DNA from: an uncultured Caldilinea sp.
Lineage (GTDB): Bacteria > Chloroflexota > Anaerolineae > Caldilineales > Caldilineaceae
DNA: 9,882 bases
Reading direction: 5' to 3'
NCBI GenBank assembly: GCA_937928035.1
Contig: CALFWA010000324.1
Location: 1-9,882 of the forward strand
The notes beneath the pieces are model-generated. The model searched no databases. It was not told where the DNA came from and was given only the letters and a program-made list of their open reading frames with translations. Positions 1 through 6,926 of the stretch are shown in pieces (positions within the stretch are counted from its first letter, which is position 1; the number at the start of each line of letters is the position of its first letter). Made by a program: the position numbers and the translations under genes.

Positions 1-1007
1 TGTATCACATGAATCTTGTGCGCTCGATTCCGGATCGCTACCGTGCTGTCGAGGCAATCAAAAAGCTCGACCTCTTCGTGGCCATCGATCCCTATCCCTC
101 GGAAACTGCGCTGCTGGCACACTATATTCTGCCGGAATCGCTCTATTTAGAGCGGGACGAGATGGTCGATGGCGTAAGTGGCAAAAAGCCGATCGTCGCC
201 GCACGTCAACAGGTGGTTGCACCTTCCTTTGATACACGACCCGCTTCCCAGATTCTGATGGAGTTGGCCCGTGCGCTAAATGTAGGCGAATACTTTAACT
301 TCACGCTCGAAGAGTACAACGATGCACGGCTGGCGCCGCTGGGCCTCACCTACGCAGAACTGAAGGAGATGGGCGTTGCTCCTGCCGGCGATCCGTGGGA
401 AGAAGGAATGCCCGCCGAACTGAAGACGCCTTCAAAGAAGGTCGAATTTTACTCGACCCAGTTCGAGAAAGCAGGCTACGATCCGCTGCCCAACTGGCAG
501 CCCCCGCTCACCATGCCGGTTGCCGACGACCCCGCTTCCTTCCGGTTGATCCACGGCCATCAGGCCGTGCAAACGCACGCCAGTTCGGCCAATAACGTTC
601 AGTTGATGGGGTTCACGCGTCGCTATCACCTAGAGCGGCTGTGGATCAACGATGCGCGTGCCACTGTCCTCGGCATTCGAGAGGGCGACTGGGTGGTGGT
701 CGGCAACGAGCAGGCCTCAGGGATCGTGCGGGCGCATGTGACTGCCGGCATTCACCCCGAGAGTGTCTTCTTACCGGCGTCTTACGGTCGATTCTCGCCG
801 CTGCTCACCATCGCCAACGGCTTTGGCCTCTCCCCCAATGACTTTATGCCTTACGCAATTGAGCCGATTGCCGGGCACGCCATGATGAGCGAAGTGATCG
901 TCACGATACGCGCGGCGACACCGGAGGAGGTTGCCGCCGCCGAAGCGCACGAGCAGTCTCTCGCCGCTGCGTGGAAATCCGCCGCTATGCTTCCAGGGAG
1001 AGTATAA
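1..1007 (+). CDS. Molybdopterin oxidoreductase catalytic subunit, C-terminal part (5' end outside window)
   Basis: Partial catalytic subunit of a DMSO-reductase-family enzyme (PsrA/PhsA-like) that would transfer electrons between an unknown substrate and its ferredoxin partner. The frame is open to the left edge (Tyr-His precede the first Met at 9), so that Met is internal; about 334 residues are visible. Around nt 96-160 it has the PSETALLAHYILPE...YLERDE segment typical of the family just before the C-terminal half. From about nt 540 it has the molybdopterin dinucleotide-binding beta-barrel (RLIHGHQAVQTHASSANN, then LWIND...LGIREGDWVVV and the PASYGRFSP stretch). The N-terminal Fe-S and Mo-ligand region is missing, so substrate cannot be assigned: polysulfide, thiosulfate, arsenate or a menaquinone-reductase-like role are all possible. 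The stop is 2 bases before the next start, so it is in one operon with the ferredoxin and NrfD genes. Family call is firm, function open. Confidence 0.85.
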   Translation, partial: YHMNLVRSIPDRYRAVEAIKKLDLFVAIDPYPSETALLAHYILPESLYLERDEMVDGVSGKKPIVAARQQVVAPSFDTRPASQILMELARALNVGEYFNFTLEEYNDARLAPLGLTYAELKEMGVAPAGDPWEEGMPAELKTPSKKVEFYSTQFEKAGYDPLPNWQPPLTMPVADDPASFRLIHGHQAVQTHASSANNVQLMGFTRRYHLERLWINDARATVLGIREGDWVVVGNEQASGIVRAHVTAGIHPESVFLPASYGRFSPLLTIANGFGLSPNDFMPYAIEPIAGHAMMSEVIVTIRAATPEEVAAAEAHEQSLAAAWKSAAMLPGRV

Positions 1008-1009
1008 CC

Positions 1010-1786
1010 ATGACAAACCATGCAATGTTGATTGACCTGACGCAGTGCGTCGGCTGCCACTTCTGCGAGGCCGCTTGCCAGGCCAACAAAGGTCTGCCTG
1101 CCGACACCCAACTGGTGACGCTGCGTTTCAATGAGTTCACGGGCGAAGCAGACGCCTTCAGCCAGGAGATGGGGCGCAAGCAGTGTATGCACTGCGTCAA
1201 GCCGGCGTGTGCGTCGGCGTGCACGGTCGGCGCGCTGCGCAAGACAGCGGATGGGCCGGTGGTCTACGACGCCGCCCGCTGTATCGGTTGCCGCTACTGC
1301 ATGTATGCCTGCCCCTTCCAGGTGCCTGCCTTCCAGTGGGATCGCACGCTGGGGCTGATCAATAAGTGCGACATGTGCGCCGACCGTCTGGCGGCAGGTG
1401 AGCAGCCGGCGTGCGCGGCGGCGTGTCCCACGGGCGCCATTCTCTTTGGCGAGCGCGATGCCCTGCTGGAAGAGGCTCGGCAACGCATCATGAAAGCGCC
1501 GGATCGCTACGTTCACTACATCTATGGCGAACGCGAGGCAGGGGGCACGTCGGTGCTCTATCTGTCGGATACGCCTTTTGCCGAGCTGGGTTTCCCCGAA
1601 GTTGGCTACGAGTCGCCGGCGCACGCCAACGAGGAGGTCATGCACGCCACACCGACGGTGGCGGCGGGCATGATGCTGGCGCTGACAGGCATTTACTGGA
1701 CGGTGAAGCGGCGCAACGAGCTGATGCATCGTCATCCGATTGACTTTGAAGTGGAGGAGGCTGAGCATGTGGCAGAGAATCGGTAA
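1010..1786 (+). CDS. Four-cluster 4Fe-4S ferredoxin subunit with C-terminal membrane anchor (HybA/DmsB/PsrB-like)
   Basis: Electron-transfer subunit of 258 residues, starting at the ATG 2 bases after the preceding stop with a GGGAGA-type ribosome site just upstream. Four cysteine groups are visible: C13-x2-C16-x2-C19-x3-C23, C59-x2-C62-x4-C67-x3-C71, C91-x2-C94-x2-C97-x3-C101 followed by Pro, and C120-x2-C123-x11-C135-x3-C139. This is the full set for four [4Fe-4S] clusters in DmsB/HybA-type proteins. After the clusters comes an IYGEREAGGTSVLYLS segment like that in HybA and FdnH, then a single hydrophobic helix at about residues 216-232 followed by a basic KRRNE patch, a C-terminal anchor. 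It should carry electrons between the molybdoenzyme subunit and the NrfD-type membrane subunit. No Tat signal is seen on it; export with the catalytic subunit is likely if that one carries a Tat signal. Its end overlaps the next gene by 20 bases. Confidence 0.92.
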   Translation: MTNHAMLIDLTQCVGCHFCEAACQANKGLPADTQLVTLRFNEFTGEADAFSQEMGRKQCMHCVKPACASACTVGALRKTADGPVVYDAARCIGCRYCMYACPFQVPAFQWDRTLGLINKCDMCADRLAAGEQPACAAACPTGAILFGERDALLEEARQRIMKAPDRYVHYIYGEREAGGTSVLYLSDTPFAELGFPEVGYESPAHANEEVMHATPTVAAGMMLALTGIYWTVKRRNELMHRHPIDFEVEEAEHVAENR

Positions 1787-2951
1787 AGAAATCCGCACGA
1801 TGCCCTGGGGTGTGTGGGCGCTGGCCGCGCTGATGGTCTTTGGGCTGAGCGTGGCGCTCTATCGTCTCTACGCCGGGTTGGCGGTGACCACCAACCTGAA
1901 CGATGGCTATCCATGGGGGTTGTGGATCGGCTTCGATCTCTTTATGGTTGCCTTTTCGGGCGGCGCATTTACATTGGCGGCAATCGTCTATGTCTTCCAG
2001 ATGCACGAATTCCACCCGGCGGTGCGTCCTACCGTGTTGACCGGTCTGGTCGGCTACGGTTCAGTGCTCGTGATTCTGGTCATGGATCTGGGAAGATGGG
2101 ATCGCTTCTATCATTTCATCCTCTTCCCGAACATCAACTCTGCGCTCTTCGAGGTCAGTTGGTGCATCCTGCTCTACACCCTGGTGTTGATCTCGGAGTT
2201 CAGCCCGGTGGTCTGCCAGAAGTTTGGCTGGGAGCAGCTGGGCTGCTTCATGAAGAAAATTGCACTGCCGCTGGTGATCGTAGGCGTGACGCTTTCGACG
2301 CTGCACCAGTCATCGCTTGGCTCGCTCTTCGTGGTGATGTCAGAGCGGTTGCATCCGCTGTGGTACACGCCCTTCATTCCGGTGATGTTCTTCGTCTCCT
2401 CGGTGGCGGCAGGGCTGGCGATGGTGATCGGCGGCGCTACGGTGAGTCGCTGGGTCTTCAAGCGTACCTTGCCGCGCAACCTGGTGGCGGAGCTGGGCTG
2501 GTTCCTGCCTTGGGTGCTGGGTTTCTACCTGATCCTAAAGGTCGGCGAGTTGTTGGCTGCAGGCGAGTTGGGGTTGCTGGCAGCGAATGACTTCTACAGC
2601 ACACTCTTCCTGGCGGAGCTGGCGATTGGCGTGGTGGCGCCGCTGATCCTCTTCAGCTTCGCCGCCATGCGTCGTAACCGCAACTGGGCGCTCTTTGGCG
2701 CAGTCCTGGTGTTGATCGGCATCTTTATCAATCGCTTCTCGGTGACGTGGTGGGCGCTCAAGCCGATCGAGGGCTACTTCTACTTCCCAAGCTGGCAGGA
2801 GATCGCCATCCAGGTGGGCGTGCTCTCCGGCGCTGTGCTGGTCTACACGTTGGTTGGCCGCTACCTGCCGCTCTTCGAGGGCACGGTGGATGTCGAACGT
2901 GCTGTGCGCATCTCCAAAGGTGCACCGGCAGCGCAGCCGGCGGGCGACTAG
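1767..2951 (+). CDS. NrfD/HybB-family integral membrane subunit, quinone-interacting
   Basis: Membrane subunit of 394 residues, close to the usual size of HybB (about 390) and longer than short NrfD proteins. I place the start at the ATG at 1767 because a GAGGAGG ribosome site (1754-1760) lies upstream; a longer frame from a TTG at 1740 has no such support. The protein is almost entirely hydrophobic with about ten predicted helices. It carries the HybB-like YPWGLWIGFDLF segment near residue 48, the LGRWDRFYHFILFPN loop and a TLHQSSLGSLF loop. Members of this family bind (mena)quinone without haem and link it to a ferredoxin subunit such as the one encoded just upstream. The 20-base overlap with that gene suggests translational coupling. 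The gene closes the operon: a strong hairpin follows about 90 bases later. Family assignment is strong; whether the complex reduces or oxidises quinone is unknown. Confidence 0.9.
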   Translation: MWQRIGKEIRTMPWGVWALAALMVFGLSVALYRLYAGLAVTTNLNDGYPWGLWIGFDLFMVAFSGGAFTLAAIVYVFQMHEFHPAVRPTVLTGLVGYGSVLVILVMDLGRWDRFYHFILFPNINSALFEVSWCILLYTLVLISEFSPVVCQKFGWEQLGCFMKKIALPLVIVGVTLSTLHQSSLGSLFVVMSERLHPLWYTPFIPVMFFVSSVAAGLAMVIGGATVSRWVFKRTLPRNLVAELGWFLPWVLGFYLILKVGELLAAGELGLLAANDFYSTLFLAELAIGVVAPLILFSFAAMRRNRNWALFGAVLVLIGIFINRFSVTWWALKPIEGYFYFPSWQEIAIQVGVLSGAVLVYTLVGRYLPLFEGTVDVERAVRISKGAPAAQPAGD

Positions 2952-3039
2952 CGTCATCGGTGGCAGCGACGCCTCCGCACGTCGCCAACTGCTGCGAGGC
3001 GATGGTGTTGCACCGGTTTGTATGAATTGATAGGCGGCC

Positions 3040-3078
3040 GCATGCTGGCAACAACGTTGTTGCCAGCATGCTCTTTTT
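3040..3078 (+). terminator. Rho-independent terminator after the NrfD-type operon
   Basis: A perfect 32-base palindrome (3040-3071) whose arms read GCATGCTGGCAACAAC and its complement is followed directly by TCTTTTT (3072-3078). As RNA it folds into a long stem with a small ACGT-centred loop and a U-rich tail, the form of an intrinsic terminator. It separates the molybdoenzyme operon from the two-component system. The 88 bases between the NrfD stop and the palindrome hold nothing recognisable. Confidence 0.85.
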
Positions 3079-3096
3079 GATCGCTTGCTGTCCAGT

Positions 3097-3125
3097 TTGC
3101 CCCAACTGGCAGAAATCGCTACAAT
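3097..3125 (+). promoter_or_regulatory. Candidate sigma-70-type promoter of the two-component system
   Basis: TTGCCC (3097-3102) and TACAAT (3120-3125) are separated by 17 bases, the preferred spacing for a housekeeping sigma factor. They lie just downstream of the terminator and about 65 bases before the kinase start. The -10 box differs from consensus by one base; the -35 keeps TTG. Transcription would start near 3132, giving a leader of about 58 bases. This makes the kinase-regulator pair a separate transcription unit. It is a motif match only. Confidence 0.5.
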
Positions 3126-3189
3126 CCCAGCACAGTTTTCTAAACGATCACGATTGACTTCAGAGGTCTCCACACAAATGGGGGCAACT

Positions 3190-5415
3190 ATGCGTTTGCC
3201 GATTCGACATCGTCTACTGCTTGGTCTGGCGCCAGGTTTCATCTTTCTACTCTTGCTGGCAGCGATCGCATATGGCGCCCTGTTGCGCATCCAGGCGCAC
3301 ACCGCAGAGATGGTGCAGGCGCTCACCGCTGATGTGCAAAGTGCAGCGCAGCCTGACAACGAGGCGCAGGCGCATGCTGAGCAATATGAAATTGTTGCGT
3401 TCATTGAGCATGAGCTGATGCAAACGGGCGGCCTCCTAGTGGTTGTGCTTGGCGCGGCGGTGCTGGGCGGCGCGCTCTTTGCCTGGTACTTTGCGCGTTC
3501 GATCGCGCGTCCGCTGGCGACGCTGGAAGAAGGCGCTCGCCAGATCGCAGGCGGCCATGCGCCTCCACCCCTACCGGTCAGCCGCCGTGATGAGATTGGC
3601 GCGCTGGCGCAATCGTTTGATTCCATGTGGCGTCAACTCGACGCCACGCATGGCGCGCTCAAGGAACTGCTCGAAACGCGACAGCAAGAGCTTGCCACCC
3701 TGACCACCCTGACGCGCACCGTCAACGAATCGACCGATCTGAACGAAACCATGGACATGGCGCTGCGCAGCCTGCTCGCGACGACTCACGGTCAGGCAGG
3801 CGTCATCTGTCTGGTGGAGAATGAGCACTTTCATCGTGTCAGTGTGGCCGGGACTTCACCGCTGCTGGCGGCGGAAGCTGGCGTCTCCTGCAGTTGCTCC
3901 CATCACGACGGTGAGGCGTGCCGGTGGCTGCGCGGTCGCCTGCCAAATGCAACGCATCACACGACGCCGATCAAGGCGCGCGACCGTTTGGTCGGTGTGC
4001 TGCACGGCGTTGCCAGCGCCAATGCCGACTGCGAACAGTGTCCCCCCTTTGTCGAGGCGGTGGCTCAACAACTCGGCGTCGCGATTGAGAACGCGCGCCT
4101 CTTCGCCGAAGAACAACAGCAACGACAACTGGCGGAAACATTGCGCGATATTGCCGCCGATCTTTCACGCACTCTGCATCTGGACAGCGTGCTGGAAACC
4201 ATTCTTGACGAAATCGGCCGGGTACTGCAGGTGGACGCCGGCGTCATCTTTCTGCTAGAGGAAGGCGCCTTGCGCGTCAAAGCCGTGCGTGGACGGGCGG
4301 AGATGGGCATACAGCGCTGGCTGGAATATCGATTGGCGCTCGACGATGCGCCGCAGCTGCGCGCAGTGCTGGAGAGCCAGACGCCGCACACCTTCTGTCA
4401 ACCCAATCGCCTCTCCTTGCTAGAGCAGGGCATCGAACGATTGGAGACGGTCGACTGGTGCCTGGTGACGCCGCTGATCAGCAAGGGACGCGCCATCGGG
4501 CTGTTGGCGCTCGAACAGATCGGACATTGCTACGACTCGCAGGAAGAGATGGCGATTGCAGCGACCTTTGCCAGCCATGCTGCCCTTGCCATCGAAAATG
4601 CGCGCCTCTATCAGATGGCGCAACAATGGAATCTCCTGCTGGAAAGTGAGGTGGAAGCGCGCACCCACGATTTGGAACAAACACAACGTGCGCTGGCGCG
4701 TCAATCCGAACAACTGCGGGCGTTGCTCAATTCCACCCTCGACATACAGGAAAGTGAGCGCGACCGCATTGCCCGCGATATCCATGATGGTGTAGTGCAG
4801 TGGATTCTATGCGCCATGTACGAATTGGAAGCCACTTCGATTGCCCACCAACGCTCCCCCGAAATGCTGGTGAACCGTCTGCGATCGATCCAGACCACGT
4901 TGCAACACGCCAAAGACGAGCTATATCAGGTGATTCACGATCTACATCCGCCGCTGCTGCGCAGCGACGGGCTGGCTACGTCGTTGAAAGCGCTGGTGGG
5001 CGAAATCGATCGCAGCACGCCGGCTGCCTGCCGTTTGACGCTGCAAGGCGACGTGTATCGTCTGTCGCCAAAAGAGGAGCTGGCGGTGTACCGTATCGTT
5101 CAAGAGGCGCTGCGCAACGCGCTCACACACGCAAGCGCACAACATATCGATGTGCGCGTCGATTATGGCGCTGAACACGTCTGCTTTCAGGTCATCGATG
5201 ATGGCGTCGGTTTTGCTATGGAGCGCGTCGCCAATGGTCATCTTGGTTTGGTCAGTATGCAGGAGCGGGCGCAGAGCATCGCCGCCGACCTGTCGATTGA
5301 GGGGCGGCCTGGTGTCGGCGCCCGGATCACCCTGAATGTGGCGCGGCAGCAGCCCGTCCATGCCGAAGATGGATACGCGGAGGAACAGCTTGTCGATTCG
5401 TGTGTTGTTGGCTGA
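3190..5415 (+). CDS. Membrane sensor histidine kinase, HAMP-GAF-GAF-HisKA_3-HATPase (NarX-like)
   Basis: Sensor kinase of 741 residues from the ATG at 3190, chosen because GGGGG (3180-3184) lies 5 bases upstream; the in-frame ATG at 3178 would add four residues. Order: helix 1 (about 8-31), a short external loop of about 50 residues, helix 2 (about 82-103), HAMP (about 104-155), GAF1 (about 175-300), GAF2 (about 315-480), a coiled linker, then a HisKA_3 dimerisation region with phospho-acceptor His532 in RDIHDG. The ATPase domain shows the N-box around Asn643, DDGVGF at 670-675, GHLGL at 683-687 and PGVGA near 707-711. GAF1 has five cysteines (C234, C236, C244, C281, C284), possibly a metal, Fe-S or thiol sensor; the signal is unknown. 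The small external loop suggests sensing inside the cell. The end overlaps the regulator gene by 26 bases, so the two are a cognate pair. Its place before aioBA suggests, without proof, control of that operon. Confidence 0.92.
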   Translation: MRLPIRHRLLLGLAPGFIFLLLLAAIAYGALLRIQAHTAEMVQALTADVQSAAQPDNEAQAHAEQYEIVAFIEHELMQTGGLLVVVLGAAVLGGALFAWYFARSIARPLATLEEGARQIAGGHAPPPLPVSRRDEIGALAQSFDSMWRQLDATHGALKELLETRQQELATLTTLTRTVNESTDLNETMDMALRSLLATTHGQAGVICLVENEHFHRVSVAGTSPLLAAEAGVSCSCSHHDGEACRWLRGRLPNATHHTTPIKARDRLVGVLHGVASANADCEQCPPFVEAVAQQLGVAIENARLFAEEQQQRQLAETLRDIAADLSRTLHLDSVLETILDEIGRVLQVDAGVIFLLEEGALRVKAVRGRAEMGIQRWLEYRLALDDAPQLRAVLESQTPHTFCQPNRLSLLEQGIERLETVDWCLVTPLISKGRAIGLLALEQIGHCYDSQEEMAIAATFASHAALAIENARLYQMAQQWNLLLESEVEARTHDLEQTQRALARQSEQLRALLNSTLDIQESERDRIARDIHDGVVQWILCAMYELEATSIAHQRSPEMLVNRLRSIQTTLQHAKDELYQVIHDLHPPLLRSDGLATSLKALVGEIDRSTPAACRLTLQGDVYRLSPKEELAVYRIVQEALRNALTHASAQHIDVRVDYGAEHVCFQVIDDGVGFAMERVANGHLGLVSMQERAQSIAADLSIEGRPGVGARITLNVARQQPVHAEDGYAEEQLVDSCVVG
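5379..5384 (+). promoter_or_regulatory. Ribosome binding site that sets the TTG start of the response regulator
   Basis: GGAGGA lies inside the kinase gene, 5 bases before the TTG at 5390. This spacing is optimal, and the resulting protein starts MSIRVLLADDH, which is how receiver domains normally begin. ATG codons at 5360 and 5369 are in the same frame but lack a comparable site and would add a non-family extension. Confidence 0.65.
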
Positions 5416-6028
5416 CGATCATGCCATCTTTCGGCGCGGTCTGCGCAGCCTGTTGGCAGAGTACGACGATATCGAAATTGTGGCTGAAGCAGACAACAGC
5501 CCGGCAGCATTGCGTCAGGCTGCCCAAACCCAGCCCGATGTTGCGCTGCTCGATGTCCAGATGGACGGCGCCAGCGGCATTGCCGTGGCGTCGACGCTGC
5601 GACAACAATATCCAGAGCTAGGCATCATCATCCTCACCACCTTCGACAATGATGAATACCTCTTTGGCGCCATCCAGGCTGGCGCACATGCCTATCTGCT
5701 CAAAGATGTGGCTTTGCAGACCTTGCCGGAGGCCATTCGCGCCGTGCATCGCGGAGAACGCATGATCAGCCCGCAACTGATGGGGCGCGTGCTGCGCCAA
5801 TTCCAGACGCTGGCGGACGAACGTCTGCGCAGCGAAGCCGGATTGTCCGCCGAAGAACTCGATATACTGCGGATGGCTGCTGAAGGCGCCACCAACCAGG
5901 AAATCGCCAACCGCTTCTTCTGGAGCGAAGTCACGGTCAAGAAGCGCATGCAGGAAATCTGCCAGAAGCTGGGCGCCGCCAACCGCGTCCAGGCCGTGGC
6001 TGTGGCAATCCGACGCGGCCTGATTTGA
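5390..6028 (+). CDS. NarL/LuxR-family response regulator
   Basis: Response regulator of 212 residues from a TTG start (ATG alternatives at 5360 and 5369 would add 10 or 7 residues). The receiver domain has the acidic pair Asp9-Asp10, phospho-acceptor Asp55 in LLDVQMDG, Thr83 in the ILTTFD switch and Lys105 in YLLKDVA: every expected residue is present. The C-terminal part (about 145-212) is a LuxR-type helix-turn-helix: GLSAEELDILRMAAEGATNQEIANRF, then SEVTVKKRMQEICQKLGAANR and a closing GLI. In the recognition helix the usual VKxH reads VKKR, so its DNA target may differ from NarL sites. The 26-base overlap with the kinase implies coupled translation. It ends 338 bases before aioB, whose upstream gap carries inverted repeats that could be its operator, though this is not shown. 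Confidence 0.93.
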   Translation: MSIRVLLADDHAIFRRGLRSLLAEYDDIEIVAEADNSPAALRQAAQTQPDVALLDVQMDGASGIAVASTLRQQYPELGIIILTTFDNDEYLFGAIQAGAHAYLLKDVALQTLPEAIRAVHRGERMISPQLMGRVLRQFQTLADERLRSEAGLSAEELDILRMAAEGATNQEIANRFFWSEVTVKKRMQEICQKLGAANRVQAVAVAIRRGLI

Positions 6029-6126
6029 CCGGCGTCACCGCGCCGGTGCAATTGGGGCAGTGTAAGCCGTATCCTTTTGCACCCGATTTTATCTACTTTT
6101 GGATATTGAAGTCCCCTCGCCGCCGG

Positions 6127-6143
6127 GTTATCCTCACGATAAC
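6127..6143. repeat. Inverted repeat GTTATC-N5-GATAAC, candidate operator
   Basis: Perfect 6-bp arms (6127-6132 and 6138-6143) around a 5-base spacer, a 17-base dyad of a size and symmetry usual for a dimeric DNA-binding protein. It lies upstream of the candidate aioB promoter. A match of this length can occur by chance, so a regulatory role is inference. Confidence 0.4.
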
Positions 6144-6162
6144 ATGTCGCGTCCGGCATGTT
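6141..6162. repeat. Inverted repeat AACATG-N10-CATGTT, candidate operator
   Basis: Perfect 6-bp arms (6141-6146 and 6157-6162) 10 bases apart. The left arm shares its first three bases with the right arm of the preceding repeat, and the right arm overlaps the first two bases of the candidate -35 box at 6161. A protein bound here would contact or compete with RNA polymerase. Motif evidence only. Confidence 0.35.
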
Positions 6163-6190
6163 GCTCCACTTTGCGTGTCCATTGTATAGC
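6161..6190 (+). promoter_or_regulatory. Candidate promoter of aioBA
   Basis: TTGCTC (6161-6166) and TATAGC (6185-6190) are 18 bases apart, and TG precedes the -10 box closely (6183-6184). This is the best sigma-70-like pair I find in the gap. Transcription would start near 6197, leaving a leader of about 170 bases before aioB. The match is moderate, and an alternative sigma factor or a start elsewhere in the gap cannot be excluded. Confidence 0.35.
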
Positions 6191-6366
6191 AGCATCAGCC
6201 GGTGATTGAGACGGCGCGATTCGCCGTACACGATGCAGCGCCGGTCTTGGGCGCCGTGTGCTCTTCCAGGAAGAGGTCGGCAAGGCTTTTCACCATCGCC
6301 TATGCGTTGTCGTCTTCCCAGAGCGTGTTCGATCATCATTATGCATTTTTACAAGGAGGAAACTTC

Positions 6367-6894
6367 ATGCAGCAGCACACAGTTTCGCGTCGTGGCTTCT
6401 TGAAACTGGGCAGCGCCACCGCTGCCACAGTCGGCCTGGCAGCAGTCACGCCGCAGGTCGCAGCGGCGCAGGCGGAAGCCGAACGCCCCAATGTCACCTT
6501 GCCCTATCCTGAGGTTGATCTCACCGATCTGGCAACCGCTGTCAGCTCTGAGGCGCCCCAGTATTTCAACTATCCAGATGACAGCTCCCCTTGCATCATG
6601 CTGAAGCTCGGCGCCAAAGCGCCTGGCGGCGTCGGACCGGACGGCGATATTGTCGCCTACAGCATCATGTGCACGCATCAAGGCTGCCCACTCAACTTCG
6701 ATGCGGAAACCAAAACGCTCAAATGTCCATGTCACTATAGCATCTTCGATACCGAGCTGGGGGGCAAGATGGTGATCGGCTCCGCCACCGTGCCGGTGCC
6801 GCAAGTTGAGCTGGAGTATGACGAAGCGAGCGGCGCCGTGCGCGCCACCGGTATGAGCGGCCTGATCTACGGTCGCGTGTCGAACATCCTGTAG
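6367..6894 (+). CDS. aioB: Arsenite oxidase small subunit, Rieske 2Fe-2S protein with Tat signal
   Basis: Small subunit of arsenite oxidase, 175 residues, the usual length. The ATG at 6367 follows AAGGAGGA at 6353-6360 and gives a classic Tat signal: SRRGFLK at residues 7-13, a hydrophobic stretch and a likely cleavage site near the AAAQA at 32-36. The Rieske cluster ligands are C102-T-H104 and C120-P-C-H123, with 15 residues between His104 and Cys120 as in the Alcaligenes faecalis protein. Cys107 and Cys122 can form the disulfide that is present in some AioB proteins and absent in others. The subunit takes electrons from the 3Fe-4S centre of AioA and passes them to a cytochrome or similar carrier outside the cytoplasmic membrane. 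Its folded-state Tat export also carries AioA, which has no signal of its own. It is the first gene of the aioBA unit, 32 bases before aioA. Confidence 0.95.
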   Translation: MQQHTVSRRGFLKLGSATAATVGLAAVTPQVAAAQAEAERPNVTLPYPEVDLTDLATAVSSEAPQYFNYPDDSSPCIMLKLGAKAPGGVGPDGDIVAYSIMCTHQGCPLNFDAETKTLKCPCHYSIFDTELGGKMVIGSATVPVPQVELEYDEASGAVRATGMSGLIYGRVSNIL

Positions 6895-6926
6895 AGCGCC
6901 TAGAGGAGAAGGAAAGAGGTATTGCC

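Larger units (their letters stand above)
6029..6366 (+). promoter_or_regulatory. Intergenic regulatory region upstream of aioB
   Basis: A 338-base gap without a credible gene. It begins with a 7-bp GC-rich hairpin (ACCGGCG 6028-6034 with CGCCGGT 6041-6047) that overlaps the regulator stop and lacks a T-run, so termination there would be weak. It then holds two overlapping inverted repeats and a candidate promoter, listed separately, and ends with the strong aioB ribosome site AAGGAGGA (6353-6360). An open frame runs through from 6202 into aioB but has no start signal and no family resemblance. Confidence 0.6.

Noticed and set aside
851..1798. 315-codon open frame on the minus strand
   Set aside because: Antisense to the ferredoxin gene and the end of the molybdoenzyme gene; Arg/His/Ala-rich with no recognisable domain.
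3085..3189. Upstream extension of the kinase from TTG 3085
   Set aside because: It overlaps the candidate promoter at 3097-3125 and lacks a ribosome site; the membrane helix follows normally from the ATG at 3190 (or 3178).
2535..3626. 363-codon open frame on the minus strand spanning NrfD end, terminator and kinase start
   Set aside because: It would cross a terminator and two well-supported genes, and its composition (Ser, Cys, Arg-rich) is that of an antisense shadow.
6028..6047. GC-rich 7-bp hairpin as terminator of the two-component operon
   Set aside because: No T-run follows and the stem overlaps the stop codon; at best a weak or factor-dependent site, so not listed as a terminator.
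6202..6366. Upstream extension of aioB from 6202
   Set aside because: The added 55 residues precede a perfect Tat signal and a strong ribosome site at 6353-6360, so they cannot be part of the exported protein.
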